64,000 nucleotides of DNA from Candidatus Flavonifractor intestinipullorum (GCA_019118925.1 DWYC01000088.1:1-64000), one strand, 5' to 3'; counted from the stretch's first letter, positions 29,685-40,413 are shown. The notes: a model not told the origin generated them from the sequence alone. Numbers and translations: made by a program.

Positions 29685-30461
29685 TTAATAGCGGGAGAGA
29701 AACTGCCGGGTGCGTTCCTCCCGGGGGTGCTCAATGACCTGCCGGGCGGGCCCCTGCTCCACAATGACGCCGCCGTCCATAAAGACCACCTCGTCGGCCA
29801 CGTCCCGGGCGAAGGCCATCTCATGGGTGACGATGATCATGGTGGTCTTTTGCTCGGCCAGGTTCCGGATGACCTTGAGCACCTCGCCGGTGAGCTCCGG
29901 GTCCAGGGCGGAGGTGGGCTCGTCAAAGCAGAGGATATCCGGGTGGAGCGCCAGGGCCCGGGCGATGGCCACCCGCTGCTGCTGGCCGCCGGAGAGCTGG
30001 CTGGGATAGTGGCCGGCGCGCTCGGAGAGGCCCATTTTGGCCAGCAGCTCCCGGCCTTCGGCCTCGATCTGCTCCAAAATCTCCTTTTTGTTCTGCTTGA
30101 AGTCGGGCTGCTCCTGGGCCAGCAATTCCCGGGCCAGGGTCACGTTTTTCAGCGCCGTGTACTGGGGAAAGAGGTTAAAGGACTGAAATACCAGGCCGAA
30201 GTGGAGGCGCTTTTTCCGCACCTCACTCTCCCGCTGGGTGGCGGGATTGTCTGCGTCGAAGATGACCGACCCGCCCACCGAGATGGAGCCGCGGTCGGGC
30301 TTTTCCAGAAAGTTGAGGCAGCGCAGCAGGGTGGTCTTGCCGCTGCCCGAGGAGCCGATGATGGCCAGGGCCTGGCCCTGTTCCAGGGAGAAGCTGATGT
30401 CCTCCAGCACCCGGGTGGCGCCGAAATGTTTTTCGATGTGATGTACCTCTAAGATTGCCAT
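29685..30461 (-). CDS. Polar amino acid ABC transporter ATP-binding protein
   Basis: [55 protein letters not shown]. Confidence 0.94.
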   Translation of the reverse strand: MAILEVHHIEKHFGATRVLEDISFSLEQGQALAIIGSSGSGKTTLLRCLNFLEKPDRGSISVGGSVIFDADNPATQRESEVRKKRLHFGLVFQSFNLFPQYTALKNVTLARELLAQEQPDFKQNKKEILEQIEAEGRELLAKMGLSERAGHYPSQLSGGQQQRVAIARALALHPDILCFDEPTSALDPELTGEVLKVIRNLAEQKTTMIIVTHEMAFARDVADEVVFMDGGVIVEQGPARQVIEHPREERTRQFLSRY

Positions 30462-30476
30462 ATCCGGTCCTCCTAG

Positions 30477-31166
30477 TTACTGAAAGAAGGAGAGCTTGCG
30501 CTCCAGCTTGCCCAGAAGCACCGTGACGATGCCGCTGAAAATCAGGTAGTATACCGCGGTGAAGAACAGCGGCCAGGTCAGACCCGCGATGCCGGAGTTG
30601 CCCTTCATAAAGGATTCGCCCATCCAGATGACCTCCTGCAGCGCGATGACCCGGGCGAGAGAGGTGTCCTTGACCAGGGTGATGATCTCGTTGGAGATGG
30701 GGGGGACGATGCGCTTGATCATCTGCAGGAGCGTGACGTGGAAGAAGATCTGCCGCCGGGTCATGCCCAGCACCAGACCGGCCTCCTGCTGCCCCTTGGG
30801 CACGCCCTGGATGCCGCCCCGGTAGATTTCCGAGAAGTAGCAGGCGTAGTTGATGATGAAAGCCACGCACACGGCCAGCATCCGGCCCGACTCGCCGCTG
30901 GGCCAGTTGAACCACTTCTGTATCCCGGGCACATAGAACAGCGCGATGATCTGCAGCACCAGAGGGGTGCCGCGGATGACCCACACCACCGTGCGGGTGA
31001 CCCACCGCAGGGGAGCAAAGCGGCTCATGGAGCCGAAACTGATGATCAGGCCCAGAGGCAGCGCCCCCACAAGGGTGATGAAGAACAGCTGGAGGGTCTT
31101 GAGGAAGCCGCTGTTCAGGGCGGATATCACCGTTTGAAAGGTGCTGGAAGTAAAAAATTCAAGCAT
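30477..31166 (-). CDS. Polar amino acid ABC transporter permease
   Basis: RGTPLVLQIIALFY, YFSEIYRGGIQGVPKGQQEAGLVLGM. Confidence 0.94.
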   Translation of the reverse strand: MLEFFTSSTFQTVISALNSGFLKTLQLFFITLVGALPLGLIISFGSMSRFAPLRWVTRTVVWVIRGTPLVLQIIALFYVPGIQKWFNWPSGESGRMLAVCVAFIINYACYFSEIYRGGIQGVPKGQQEAGLVLGMTRRQIFFHVTLLQMIKRIVPPISNEIITLVKDTSLARVIALQEVIWMGESFMKGNSGIAGLTWPLFFTAVYYLIFSGIVTVLLGKLERKLSFFQ

Positions 31167-31274
31167 GGTATCGTCCTCTCCGGATGGTGTGATCAGGGGG
31201 AAAAGCCGTCCAAAGGCAGAGGGCGAACCCGCCCTCTGCCTTGGCTGCGCGCACAGCGCCCGCTGTATTGGGAC

Positions 31275-32132
31275 TTAGTCCAGGATCACGGCGTCCTGCA
31301 GGCCGTAGGTGGTGGCGGTGTCCGACACGGTGCCGTCGGCCACCTTCTCCGCCCAGAATGTGTTGAATGCATCCACCAGGTCGGAGCCCTGCCGGAAGCC
31401 CACGCCGTACTCCTCGGAGGGCAGGTCCTGGGCCTCGTTCAGGTTCAGGCTGTAGACCAGGTCGCTGTAGCTGGTGCCCTCGCCGGTCATCTCGGCGGCC
31501 ATCAGCACATCGATGACGGCGGCGTCGGAGGTGCCGGCGGAGACCTCCATCAGGGCGTTGGACTGGGCCTGGACGGGCACGGTAGTGGCGCCCAGAGCCT
31601 CGGCGGCATCCTCGCCGGCGGAACCGGACTCCACGGCGATGTTCAGGCCCTCCAGGCTGGTCAGGCCCTCAAACTCCGCGGCCCGGTCGGCGGGGTAGAC
31701 CAGGGTCTGGTAGTTGGTGCAGTAGGGGTTGGAAGTGCCCATGGCGGCGAGCACGTCGTCGGTGAGGGTCATGCCGTTCCACACGCAGTCGATGGCCCGG
31801 GAGTTCAGCTCCTCCACCTTGTAGTCCCAGGTGATCTCCTGGAACTCCACGTCCACGCCAAGGCTCTCGGCGAAGGCCTTGGCCATGTCGGCGTCAAAGC
31901 CGATCCACTCATCGCTGCCCTCTTCCTTGTAGTCCATGGGGGCGAAGTAGGTAATGCCCACCACCAGGGTCCCCTTGCCCTGGACGTAGGCCAGGTCGCT
32001 CTCGGCCGGGGCGGCGCTCTCCTGCGAGCCGGAGGGGGCGCTGCTGGGGGCGGAAGCGGTGCCGCCGGAGCAGGCGGCGAGAGTCAGGCCCATGGCGCCG
32101 GCCAGGGCGAGCGCAAGCAGTTTCTCTTTCAT
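31275..32132 (-). CDS. Polar amino acid ABC transporter substrate-binding lipoprotein
   Basis: MKEKLLALALAGAMGLTLAACSGG lipobox; WIGFDADMAKAFAESLGV. Confidence 0.92.
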   Translation of the reverse strand: MKEKLLALALAGAMGLTLAACSGGTASAPSSAPSGSQESAAPAESDLAYVQGKGTLVVGITYFAPMDYKEEGSDEWIGFDADMAKAFAESLGVDVEFQEITWDYKVEELNSRAIDCVWNGMTLTDDVLAAMGTSNPYCTNYQTLVYPADRAAEFEGLTSLEGLNIAVESGSAGEDAAEALGATTVPVQAQSNALMEVSAGTSDAAVIDVLMAAEMTGEGTSYSDLVYSLNLNEAQDLPSEEYGVGFRQGSDLVDAFNTFWAEKVADGTVSDTATTYGLQDAVILD

Positions 32133-32258
32133 ATCCGTGTCCTCCATCGTGTTGTTTCAGAAAATGCAGCACAGCGCGGTGCTGTTGCTTTAGTATATTA
32201 ACACAATAAAGCGGATTTGGGAAGAGGGGAATGAAAAAAATTTTTCCAGCCCCCGGAA

Positions 32259-33089
32259 TCAGAGAAAACAGCGCGCCTCCGCCCGGCCGGGATAGCCCAG
32301 CTCCAACTCCTGCTTGTGGTAGAGATAGCCCGGGTCGTCGTAATACCGGGCCTGGACCGGGCAGCCCTTGACGCAGGCGCCGCACTTGATGCACACGCCG
32401 GGACACCGGGTTACGTCGGCCGGGTCAATGGCCCCCATGGGACAGACCGCCGCGCAGCGGCCGCAGCAGATGCAGGCGGGGGAGACCTTGGGTTTGACCT
32501 TTCGGATGTCGATGGGGCGGCCGGCGCGGTCCCGGGGCTGGTAGTAGGGCCCCACGGGACGGCGGCCGGGAACCGGAACCGGGGTCTCGAAGGGACCGGA
32601 ACGGAGCTTTCGGGCCACGGCGCGGCCGAAGGAGCGGGCCAGGGCCAAATCCTCCCCGTCCGGCCGTCCGGCGGCCAGAACGGTGGAAAAGGCGTGCTCC
32701 CCCACAAAGGCCGCCCCCGCCGCCGTATGGAAGCCCCGGGCTTCCAGCAGCTCCCGCAGCTCCATCAGGGCGTCGTCGAAGTTCCGGTTGCCGAAGAGGA
32801 CCACCGGCACGGCCAGGGCGTCCCGGCCCACCCAGGTGTTCAGATAGGGCAGCATCAGGTTGGGCAGCCGCCCCGCATAGACGGGCAGGCCCGCCACCAA
32901 CACATCCCCCGGCTCCATGGGGGGCGGGGCCGTCCGCCCGGCGGGCAGCGTGAAATCAAATTCCTCCCAAGGTGCGTTCAGCTCCTCGGCCAGGGCCCCG
33001 GCCAGCGCGCGGACCACGGTACGCGTGGTGCCCGTGGGGCTGAAAAAACAGGCGCGGACCATGCCGCCCGGCCGATAGGTCAGTTCCAT
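32259..33089 (-). CDS. EFR1-type flavodoxin-like/4Fe-4S ferredoxin protein
   Basis: FFSPTGTTRTVVRAL flavodoxin start; two clusters CICCGRCAAVCPMGAI and CIKCGACVKGCP. Confidence 0.85.
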   Translation of the reverse strand: MELTYRPGGMVRACFFSPTGTTRTVVRALAGALAEELNAPWEEFDFTLPAGRTAPPPMEPGDVLVAGLPVYAGRLPNLMLPYLNTWVGRDALAVPVVLFGNRNFDDALMELRELLEARGFHTAAGAAFVGEHAFSTVLAAGRPDGEDLALARSFGRAVARKLRSGPFETPVPVPGRRPVGPYYQPRDRAGRPIDIRKVKPKVSPACICCGRCAAVCPMGAIDPADVTRCPGVCIKCGACVKGCPVQARYYDDPGYLYHKQELELGYPGRAEARCFL

Positions 33090-33194
33090 AACCATTCCCC
33101 CTGTTTTTGTTCTTGGTTCCAGTGTACCACCGGGCCCACCGGAGCGCAAGGCGAGAAAAAGCCCCGCCCGGATCAAATTCCGGGCGGGGCCGCG

Positions 33195-35084
33195 TTAATC
33201 TCCGCCGGTGAGCAGGGTGAAGAACCCGCCGGGCCGGTTGGATTTGTCAAAAATATGGTTGTAGAGCACCTGCTTGTATCCGTCCAGGGCGGACTGGGCG
33301 GCGGGGGAGAGTTCCTTCTCATCGGCAGTGTGGACCCATTCGCCCTGATTGTCCACATAGCCCACCGTATTGACAATGGGCAGCTCCTCCCACAGATCGC
33401 TCAGGTACTTCTGATAGCCGGTCTGGGGGAGATTGGCCGTCTCGGTCAGGAGGGAGGAGAGGTAGTTCAGCGAGAGCTCCACCCCCTGGGCCTCGGGAAT
33501 GTCGTAGTTGGCCCAGATGAGGAAGGGGACCATCTGCTTTTTCTGGGCGGCGGCGGCATCCAGAAAGTCCACCTCGCCCCCCAGAACGGCGTTGTAAAAC
33601 TCGGTGTCCACCTGGGGCTGGTGGTCGCCGAAGAGGCAGATCATGGTGGGCTCCTCCACCTGGGAAAAATAGGAGATCAGCTCCTCCAGGGCCTGGTCGC
33701 TCTGATAGACCAGGTTGAGATACTGGTCCACCGTGTCGAACTTCCCCTCGTACTCTCCGGTGAGCCAGACTTCCCGGGGGAGGTTGGTCCACTCGCCGGT
33801 GTAGCCGCTGTGGTTCTGCATGGTCACGTTGAAGAGGAAGAGGGATTCGCCCTCCTCCTTGGCCTCGTAGCGGGCGATGAGGTTTTCATAGTCGGCCCGG
33901 TCGGAGAGGTACTCCCGAATGAGGTCATCCTCGGTATAGGAAAAATCTTCTAGAAAATACTGCTCGTCAAAGCCCATATCCTCATAGACCGCCACCCGGT
34001 TCCAGCCGGAGGAGTAGTAGGGGTGCATGGCCACGGTGCGGTAGCCCAGATCGCCCATCTGACGGGCGAGACCGGGCTCGTGATTGCTGATGTACATGTG
34101 GTAGGGCACGGTGCCCGCGGGGAGGAAGGCGGTGGTATTTCCCGTGAGGAACTCATATTCGGAGTTGGCGGTGGTGCCGCCGAACACCGAGGAGTAGGCG
34201 TAGCCCTTGACGGTGTTTTCCGTCAGGCTGTGGAGAAAGGGCATGGCGTCCCGGTTGGTCTCCACCCCGGGCAGGACGCCCAGGTCGGAGAAGGACTCGT
34301 TCATGATGACAATCAGGTTCACCGGACGGGTCTCCCCGTCCGAGGCGGCGCGCTCCGCCGCCTCATCCGAGGGGTACTGCTCCGCCAGAGACGCCACCGC
34401 CTGGGCCGAGTAACCCTCAGGAGGCGTGACCCAGCTGTAGCGCACACACAGGGAGAAGTTCAGGGCCAGGCCGTTTCCGCGGGTGGTCCACATGGAGGGG
34501 GAAATCCCCGCGTCGGAGACGGTGTCGGTACAGAAAAACATCCATAAAAAGGACAGGCACAGAGCCTGGGATGGGACAAAGAGCTTCCAGGAAAAGGGCC
34601 GGCGCCCCTTCGGCGTGGGCAGCAGGGCCATGGCCGCCAGAAAGAGGACCATTACCAGCAGAGTGAGCAGCTCCTCCGGGCCGGGCATGTAGTTGTAGTT
34701 GCCCGCCACGTTCAGCGCGGTGCGGATGGTGACGATATCGCTGGGGAAGATGGTACGGCCCCGGAAGCGGTAGGCATAGCTGTTGACGACGCCGATGGCC
34801 CAGGCGAAGAACATGGCCGCTCGGACAGCCCGCTCCCGGTTGCCCAGTACAAAGTAGAAGAAAATTTCCCCCATGTAGTACCACACCAGGTTCAGAGCCA
34901 GCTGGAGGGAACTGAACCCCCAGGGGTTGTTGCTGTTGAGGACCTCCACCATCCAGTAGGATACCAGAGGGCCCGCAAGGAAGAAGAGCCGGGAGAGCCA
35001 TACGGCCTGCTCTTCCGAGAGGGGAAGCTTGGGATAGCGGATGCCTCCTTCCCTCCGGCGGCGGACAATGGAAGGAAATTGCAT
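33195..35084 (-). CDS. LTA synthase-family sulfatase-fold membrane protein
   Basis: N-terminal TM segments; NLIVIMNESFSDLGVLPGVE, GGTTANSEYEFLTGN, CLFGDHQPQVD. Confidence 0.88.
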   Translation of the reverse strand: MQFPSIVRRRREGGIRYPKLPLSEEQAVWLSRLFFLAGPLVSYWMVEVLNSNNPWGFSSLQLALNLVWYYMGEIFFYFVLGNRERAVRAAMFFAWAIGVVNSYAYRFRGRTIFPSDIVTIRTALNVAGNYNYMPGPEELLTLLVMVLFLAAMALLPTPKGRRPFSWKLFVPSQALCLSFLWMFFCTDTVSDAGISPSMWTTRGNGLALNFSLCVRYSWVTPPEGYSAQAVASLAEQYPSDEAAERAASDGETRPVNLIVIMNESFSDLGVLPGVETNRDAMPFLHSLTENTVKGYAYSSVFGGTTANSEYEFLTGNTTAFLPAGTVPYHMYISNHEPGLARQMGDLGYRTVAMHPYYSSGWNRVAVYEDMGFDEQYFLEDFSYTEDDLIREYLSDRADYENLIARYEAKEEGESLFLFNVTMQNHSGYTGEWTNLPREVWLTGEYEGKFDTVDQYLNLVYQSDQALEELISYFSQVEEPTMICLFGDHQPQVDTEFYNAVLGGEVDFLDAAAAQKKQMVPFLIWANYDIPEAQGVELSLNYLSSLLTETANLPQTGYQKYLSDLWEELPIVNTVGYVDNQGEWVHTADEKELSPAAQSALDGYKQVLYNHIFDKSNRPGGFFTLLTGGD

Positions 35085-35231
35085 GGGTGGTCAGCCTCCT
35101 GTGGATCAGTATTGGAAAGCAACGGACGTCCCTTCCGGGACGCCCGGCGGCGTTACAGACCTTATGATACCACAAAAGTCCGAAAACGCAACCGGGTTTT
35201 CGGACTTTTGAAAGAAACCTTCATAAATTCT

Positions 35232-35834
35232 TCAGAAATGGCGGAAGGGGTTTCCAACCTGGGGACCGGGGCGCAGAGGAGGGCCCGAGAGGGGAATGAC
35301 CCGGTCGGCCAGGGCGGTGAGAGCGGACTCATGCCCGGAGAGGAGCACCGGGACGCCCAGCGCCCGGATGCGCGCGAGGATGCGCCCGGCCCGGGCCTCG
35401 TCCACGCCGGTAAAGGGCTCATCCAGCAGATACAGCCCCCCGCCGCAGGCCAGCGCCCGGGCCAGGGCCAGCCGCCGGCGCATGCCCCCGGAGAGCGCCC
35501 GGGGGTAACGGGCGCCCTCCCCCGCCAGCTCCACCAGGTCCAGCCAGCGCTCCGCCTCCCCCCGCCGGGCGCGGGGGAGTACGTCGGTAATGTGCTGCTC
35601 CGCCGTCCGCCAGGGGAGCAGCCGGTCCTCCTGGAAAAGGAGAACCGGGTCGGGTGGGAGCTCCAGAACCCGGACGGAGCAGGGCTGCAGGCCCGCCAGA
35701 CAGCGCAGGAGGGTGGTCTTGCCGCAGCCCGAGGGCCCCGAGAGGGCGGTGACGCCCCCGTCGGGCCAGGTAAGGGAGAAGTCCTCCAGCACACGCCGGG
35801 CGCCGTAGCCCGCCGTCATGCCCTCAATCCGCAT
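35232..35834 (-). CDS. ABC transporter ATP-binding protein (SsuB/ThiZ-like)
   Basis: [43 protein letters not shown]. Confidence 0.9.
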   Translation of the reverse strand: MRIEGMTAGYGARRVLEDFSLTWPDGGVTALSGPSGCGKTTLLRCLAGLQPCSVRVLELPPDPVLLFQEDRLLPWRTAEQHITDVLPRARRGEAERWLDLVELAGEGARYPRALSGGMRRRLALARALACGGGLYLLDEPFTGVDEARAGRILARIRALGVPVLLSGHESALTALADRVIPLSGPPLRPGPQVGNPFRHF

Positions 35835-36603
35835 GGCGCATTCCTCCTTCCAGACGGACCAGGAGGCTCCCCAGGGCCCGTTCCAGCAAAAAGCTCAGAA
35901 TCAGAACCACCAGCGTCCAGGCGAAGAGGGCCGGGGTCTCCAGGTAGATTTTGGAGAAGTAGACCTGGGTGCCGATGGCCAGGCGGGGGACGCAGAGGAC
36001 CTCGGCGGCCACCCCGGCCTTCCAGGCCAGGCCCAGAGAGGTGTGGCAGGCGCTGGCGAAATAGGGCAGCACCGACGGGGCGTACACCAGGCGCACGGTT
36101 TTCCACCGGCTGAAGCGGTACGCCCGTGCGGCCTCCAGCAGAAGGGGATCGGTCTGGGCGATGCCCCGGGAGACATTTCCCCAGACCACCGGGAGAACCA
36201 TCAGGCCGGAGACCACCACCGGAACCCATCCGGTGACCACCCACAGGATAACCAGCAGGCTGAAAGAGGCCACCGGCGTGGCCCGGATGACCCGGATGGC
36301 GGGAGAAAAGAGCCAGTCGGCCCACTTCCACGCCCGGGTGGCCGCCCCCAGGGCGGTCCCCGCCAGCACTCCCCAGAGGAGCCCGCCGAAAATCCGCAGC
36401 AGCGTGAGAAAGGTAGTATGCCAGAATTCCGCCGTTCCCGCCAGCTCCGCCAGCGTCCGCGCGACCGTGAGGGGAGCGGGGAGAATCAGGTCGGTCCGGA
36501 TGCCCCGCACGGCCTGAAGGTACCACACCGCCCCCTGCCACACCAAAAGCCAAACGGCCAGGGGGAGGACCCCCCTGGCCAGAAAACGCCTCCAGCCCTT
36601 CAT
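35824..36603 (-). CDS. ABC transporter permease (SsuC/ThiX-like)
   Basis: BPD-type permease with [25 protein letters not shown]; overlaps ATPase gene. Confidence 0.9.
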   Translation of the reverse strand: MKGWRRFLARGVLPLAVWLLVWQGAVWYLQAVRGIRTDLILPAPLTVARTLAELAGTAEFWHTTFLTLLRIFGGLLWGVLAGTALGAATRAWKWADWLFSPAIRVIRATPVASFSLLVILWVVTGWVPVVVSGLMVLPVVWGNVSRGIAQTDPLLLEAARAYRFSRWKTVRLVYAPSVLPYFASACHTSLGLAWKAGVAAEVLCVPRLAIGTQVYFSKIYLETPALFAWTLVVLILSFLLERALGSLLVRLEGGMRHAD

Positions 36604-36611
36604 GCGCGCGC

Positions 36612-37652
36612 TCAGGGCAGGTAGAAAAAGCCGTCGTCCGGGTTGGCCCCGCCGATGGAGTCGGGATCGGCGGCGTAGAGAACGGCGTAGTAGTCCCGGA
36701 TGGAGAGCATGTCGCTGCCGGTGATGCACACCAGATTGGCCTGGGGGATGGCGGCCAGGGCAATGGGCTCCTTGGGCACGATGCCGGCCTCCACCACCAG
36801 GAGGGCGGCCGTCTCCGGGTTGTTCTTTACAAAGTCGATGGAGGCGGCGTACTCCTCCAGGAAGTTTTCCACCGCCTGGGGATTTTCCTGGATGAACTCC
36901 GTGCGGGCCACCACGCAGCCCATGGTAAAGGTCCCCTCGGCCCCCGCCTCTTCCCAGGCGGTGTTGAAGTCGATGGCCGCGCGCACGTCGCTGTTCTGCA
37001 TCATCACGGCGGTGGCGGCGGGGACGGGGAGCATGGCCAGGGCGGCTTCGCCGGAAACCATCTTGGCCTGTACTTCCTCACTGGTCAGCCACTGGATGTC
37101 CACGTCGCGCTCCGGGTCCAGGCCGTTCTGGGTCAGGAGGTAGTCCAGCACATACTCCGGGTTGGCGCCCTGACCGGTGGCGTAGAGGGTTTTGCCCGCC
37201 AGGTCGGCAAAGGAGTGGACGGTATCCCCGTTTTCCAGAATATAGAGCACGCCCAGGGTATTCAGGGCCAGCATCTGGATGTTGCCGGCCTTGTTGTACA
37301 AATTGGCCGCCACATTGGTGGGCAGCGCGGCGATGTCCACCTCGCCGGTGGCGAGTTTGCCGGTGAGATCGGTGGGCTGAGCGGCCACCTCCACTTGGTA
37401 ATCGTTGCGCGTGGTCCCCTCGGCGTTGTCGGCGATGAGCTTGGCCGCGCCCATACCGGTGGGGCCGTTGAGCATGGCCAGGTTGACCACGGGGCGCTCC
37501 GCCTCCGGCGTGGGGGAGGGGGCGGAGGCCGCGTCCTGCGTGGGGGAGGGGGTGGGCGCTGCGGTGGGCTGGGTATTGCCGCCGCAGCCGGAGAGAAGGG
37601 CGGTGAGCAGCGCCGCGCACAGGGCCAGTGCCGTCCAGGTACGAAACTTCAT
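36612..37652 (-). CDS. ABC transporter substrate-binding lipoprotein (NMT1/SsuA-like)
   Basis: LCAALLTALLSGCGGN lipobox; LNGPTGMGAAKLI, VDIAALPTNVAANLYNKAG. Confidence 0.88.
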   Translation of the reverse strand: MKFRTWTALALCAALLTALLSGCGGNTQPTAAPTPSPTQDAASAPSPTPEAERPVVNLAMLNGPTGMGAAKLIADNAEGTTRNDYQVEVAAQPTDLTGKLATGEVDIAALPTNVAANLYNKAGNIQMLALNTLGVLYILENGDTVHSFADLAGKTLYATGQGANPEYVLDYLLTQNGLDPERDVDIQWLTSEEVQAKMVSGEAALAMLPVPAATAVMMQNSDVRAAIDFNTAWEEAGAEGTFTMGCVVARTEFIQENPQAVENFLEEYAASIDFVKNNPETAALLVVEAGIVPKEPIALAAIPQANLVCITGSDMLSIRDYYAVLYAADPDSIGGANPDDGFFYLP

Positions 37653-37898
37653 GGGATCACATTCCTTTCTAAAATGAATCCGTACTGTATAATATAGAGC
37701 TTATATAACAAAACGGAGGAAAATTTGTCCGGTTTCCCGGAAAAAATTCATCCGAACGCTTCCAAAGCTAAACGGGGGAGTTTTTCCAGAGCACCCTGGG
37801 TCTTTTACTTTACCCATTTTTCAGGAAAAAGTCAAGGGCGCGGCGGACGGGCCGGGCGCATAGGATGGGGCATCTGACAGCGGAAAGGAGACAGTCCT

Positions 37899-38207
37899 AT
37901 GAAACAGCGAGGCCACTGCGGCCCGGACCGGGAGGACCGGGCCAGGAAGGACGCCCAGGTTCTGCTCCGGGCGGGGCGGGAGCTTGCCGCCGGGCAGGAC
38001 GCCGACGGAGAGCCCATGCGGCGCTATACCTATCCGGTGGGTCCGGTGGGCGTCCGGTCCGGCCAGGAGGCGGGAGATCCCCTCCAGACCCGGATTCTGG
38101 AGACACTAATCGAGCAAAACCAGCTGCTCACCGATCTGGTGGCGGCGGTGAACTCTCTGACCTCGGCGGTGCTGGCCAGCCTGTGCCGCACGAGCGGAAG
38201 AGAATGA
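37899..38207 (+). CDS. Hypothetical small protein
   Basis: 102-aa ORF with C-terminal LETLIEQNQLLTDLVAAVNSLTSAVLA amphipathic region. Confidence 0.5.
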   Translation: MKQRGHCGPDREDRARKDAQVLLRAGRELAAGQDADGEPMRRYTYPVGPVGVRSGQEAGDPLQTRILETLIEQNQLLTDLVAAVNSLTSAVLASLCRTSGRE

Positions 38208-38328
38208 GTTCTTACAAAAAGATAAAATTCCAAAATTGTACCTTGCCCGGCGGCGTATTTTTCGCTATACTATTCCATGTTGACTGTTGACATAATCGGG
38301 ATTTGCTGAGGAAAGGGGCCTTTGCTCC

Positions 38329-39360
38329 ATGGGAAAACGGGTACTGCGCCGGAAAAAATCCGCTCTGCGCCGGCTGGCCGGGGTGCTCTACGGACTTCTG
38401 GTGGCCTTGTCTGCGGTGATCGTGGCGCTGTATGTGATCTACAATGTGATGAAGGAGGAGCCCACCATGGCCGCCGGCGGAAGTCCTCCTCCGGTGGCCT
38501 CCGGGCAGCAGGACCCCCAGACCTCCGCAGATCCTCAGGGGCTGACCCGAAAAGAGGGGACCTATACCGTTCTGCTCACCTGCCCCGATGTGGCCAGCGG
38601 CAATGCCGACACCATCATGGTGGCCATGTACGACACGGTGAATCAGAAGGCGGGGCTGGTCTCCATCCCGCGGGATACCCTGGTGGAGGGGGAGAGCCCG
38701 GGCGGGAATCGCTATTATAAGATCAACAGCTCCTATCACTACGGGATTGACGAGCTGAAGGAGACGGTCTCCGACCTGCTGGGCATCCCCATCGACTACT
38801 ACGTGTCCATTGACGTGGAGACCTTCCCCAAGCTGGTGGACATGGTGGGGGGCGTGGACTTCGAAATCCCGGTGTACATGGACTACGAGGACCCCACCCA
38901 GGACCTGTATATCTACTTCCAGCCGGGAATGACCCATCTGGACGGCCAGGAGGCCATGGAGGTCTGCCGCTTCCGCCACAACAACTGGTGGAAGACCCAG
39001 GTGGCCTATACCGACGTGGAGCGCACCCAGACCCAACAGCAGATCCTCACCCTCATCGCCCAAAAAATCCTCTCCCAGCCGGACAATATCCCCGGCTACA
39101 TCGAGCTCATCGCCCAGAATGTGGAGACCGACTTCTCACTGGGGGAGATGCTCTGGTTTGTGGAACCCGCTCTGGGCTTCGACCTGTCCACCGGACTGAG
39201 CACCGCCACCCTTCCCGGCGACGGCGAGGTCACCTATCACGGCTGGACCTACTGCTATGCGCTCTATCCGGAGGAGACGCTGGAAATTTTAAACGAGATG
39301 CTCAACCCCTACACCACGCCCATCACCCTGGAGATGACCAACATCGTACAGGCCTCCTGA
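38329..39360 (+). CDS. LytR-CpsA-Psr (LCP) family cell-wall glycopolymer ligase
   Basis: ADTIMVAMYDTVNQKAGLVSIPRDTLVEG, YHYGIDELKETVSDLLGIPIDYYVSIDVETFPKLVDMVGGVDF. Confidence 0.92.
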   Translation: MGKRVLRRKKSALRRLAGVLYGLLVALSAVIVALYVIYNVMKEEPTMAAGGSPPPVASGQQDPQTSADPQGLTRKEGTYTVLLTCPDVASGNADTIMVAMYDTVNQKAGLVSIPRDTLVEGESPGGNRYYKINSSYHYGIDELKETVSDLLGIPIDYYVSIDVETFPKLVDMVGGVDFEIPVYMDYEDPTQDLYIYFQPGMTHLDGQEAMEVCRFRHNNWWKTQVAYTDVERTQTQQQILTLIAQKILSQPDNIPGYIELIAQNVETDFSLGEMLWFVEPALGFDLSTGLSTATLPGDGEVTYHGWTYCYALYPEETLEILNEMLNPYTTPITLEMTNIVQAS

Positions 39361-39386
39361 GGCGGGCTGGAGCAGGGAAGCGCCTG

Positions 39387-39427
39387 AAACTCTATGCGAA
39401 TGGGAGGCACCCGTTTGCATAGAGTTT
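39387..39427 (+). terminator. Intrinsic terminator after the LCP gene
   Basis: AAACTCTATGC...GCATAGAGTTTTTCTTTT. Confidence 0.8.
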
Positions 39428-39457
39428 TTCTTTTCCGCCGCGGCGCGGAAAAAGGGC

Positions 39458-39506
39458 TTGACATATGTCCGAAATCGGATATAATACAGGATGTACGAAA
39501 TCGTAC
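39458..39506 (+). promoter_or_regulatory. Sigma-70-type promoter with two MarR-type inverted repeats
   Basis: TTGACA (39458)-16 bp-TATAAT (39480). TCCGA-AA-TCGGA (39468-39479) in the spacer and GTACGA-AA-TCGTAC (39493-39506) over the start region. Confidence 0.85.
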
Positions 39507-39525
39507 AAACGGAGGGGCGAACCGA

Positions 39526-39957
39526 ATGCACTACTTAAAAGCGGGACAGTACACCTATCTGGCCGGGGAGATCAACGCGCTCTACCACGAGGCGGCGGTG
39601 AAAATGGGCCTTTCAGACAGTGTGCAGAATATTCTGTATGTCATCTGTGAAAAGGGGACCCGCTGCCTCCAGAGTGAAATCAGCCGCCTGACCGGCATCA
39701 GCAGGCAGACCATCAACTCGGCCATTCGGAAGCTGGAGCACGAGGGGATCGTATACCTGGAGCCGGGCCAGGGGCGCAACACCGTGGTCTGTCTGACGGA
39801 ACAGGGGGAGGCGTATGCGCAGAAAACCATTCAGCCCCTCTTTGAGATTGAAAACCGCATTTGGAACGATTGGACGGAAGAGGAACAGGAGGAATACCTG
39901 CGTCTGACCCGGAAATACCGGGACGGGCTCAAGACCTATTTGAAAACCATGCTGTGA
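39526..39957 (+). CDS. MarR family transcriptional regulator
   Basis: LQSEISRLTGISRQTINSAIRKLEHEGIVYLEPGQGRNTVVCLTEQGEAYA winged helix. Confidence 0.9.
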   Translation: MHYLKAGQYTYLAGEINALYHEAAVKMGLSDSVQNILYVICEKGTRCLQSEISRLTGISRQTINSAIRKLEHEGIVYLEPGQGRNTVVCLTEQGEAYAQKTIQPLFEIENRIWNDWTEEEQEEYLRLTRKYRDGLKTYLKTML

Positions 39958-39983
39958 CCGGCCGTCCGGAGGAGTGAGAGAGG

Positions 39984-40412
39984 ATGAACCGAGAGAACAA
40001 GAGAAAACGGTATGAAAAGGGCTATTATAAGACCCACGCGTGCAGCGACAGCTTTACCTGCAAGGTGTGCGGGCGGCTGGTGGTGTCCGCCGGAGCGGGC
40101 AGCGATCACCGCAATCACTGCCCCAACTGCCTGTGCAGCCTGCATGTGGACGTGGAGCCGGGAGACCGGGCGTCCGACTGCGGCGGGATCATGGACCCGG
40201 TGGGCGTGTGGGTGAGAAAGAGCGGGGAGTGGGCCATCATCCACCGCTGCCGCCGCTGCGGACAGCTCCGTTCCAACCGGGTGGCCGCGGACGACAACCC
40301 CATGAAGCTGATGTCCATCGCCATGAAGCCGCTCTCCCAGCCGCCCTTCCCGCTGGAGCGCATCGAGGAGATGACCGCGCAGATGGGGGGCGACGGGCGC
40401 CTGTACGTCTGA
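39984..40412 (+). CDS. RNHCP domain-containing zinc-ribbon-type protein
   Basis: FTCKVCGRLVVSAGAGSDHRNHCPNCLCSLHVD...GEWAIIHRCRRCGQLRSNRVAADDNP. Confidence 0.85.
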   Translation: MNRENKRKRYEKGYYKTHACSDSFTCKVCGRLVVSAGAGSDHRNHCPNCLCSLHVDVEPGDRASDCGGIMDPVGVWVRKSGEWAIIHRCRRCGQLRSNRVAADDNPMKLMSIAMKPLSQPPFPLERIEEMTAQMGGDGRLYV

Positions 40413-40413
40413 A

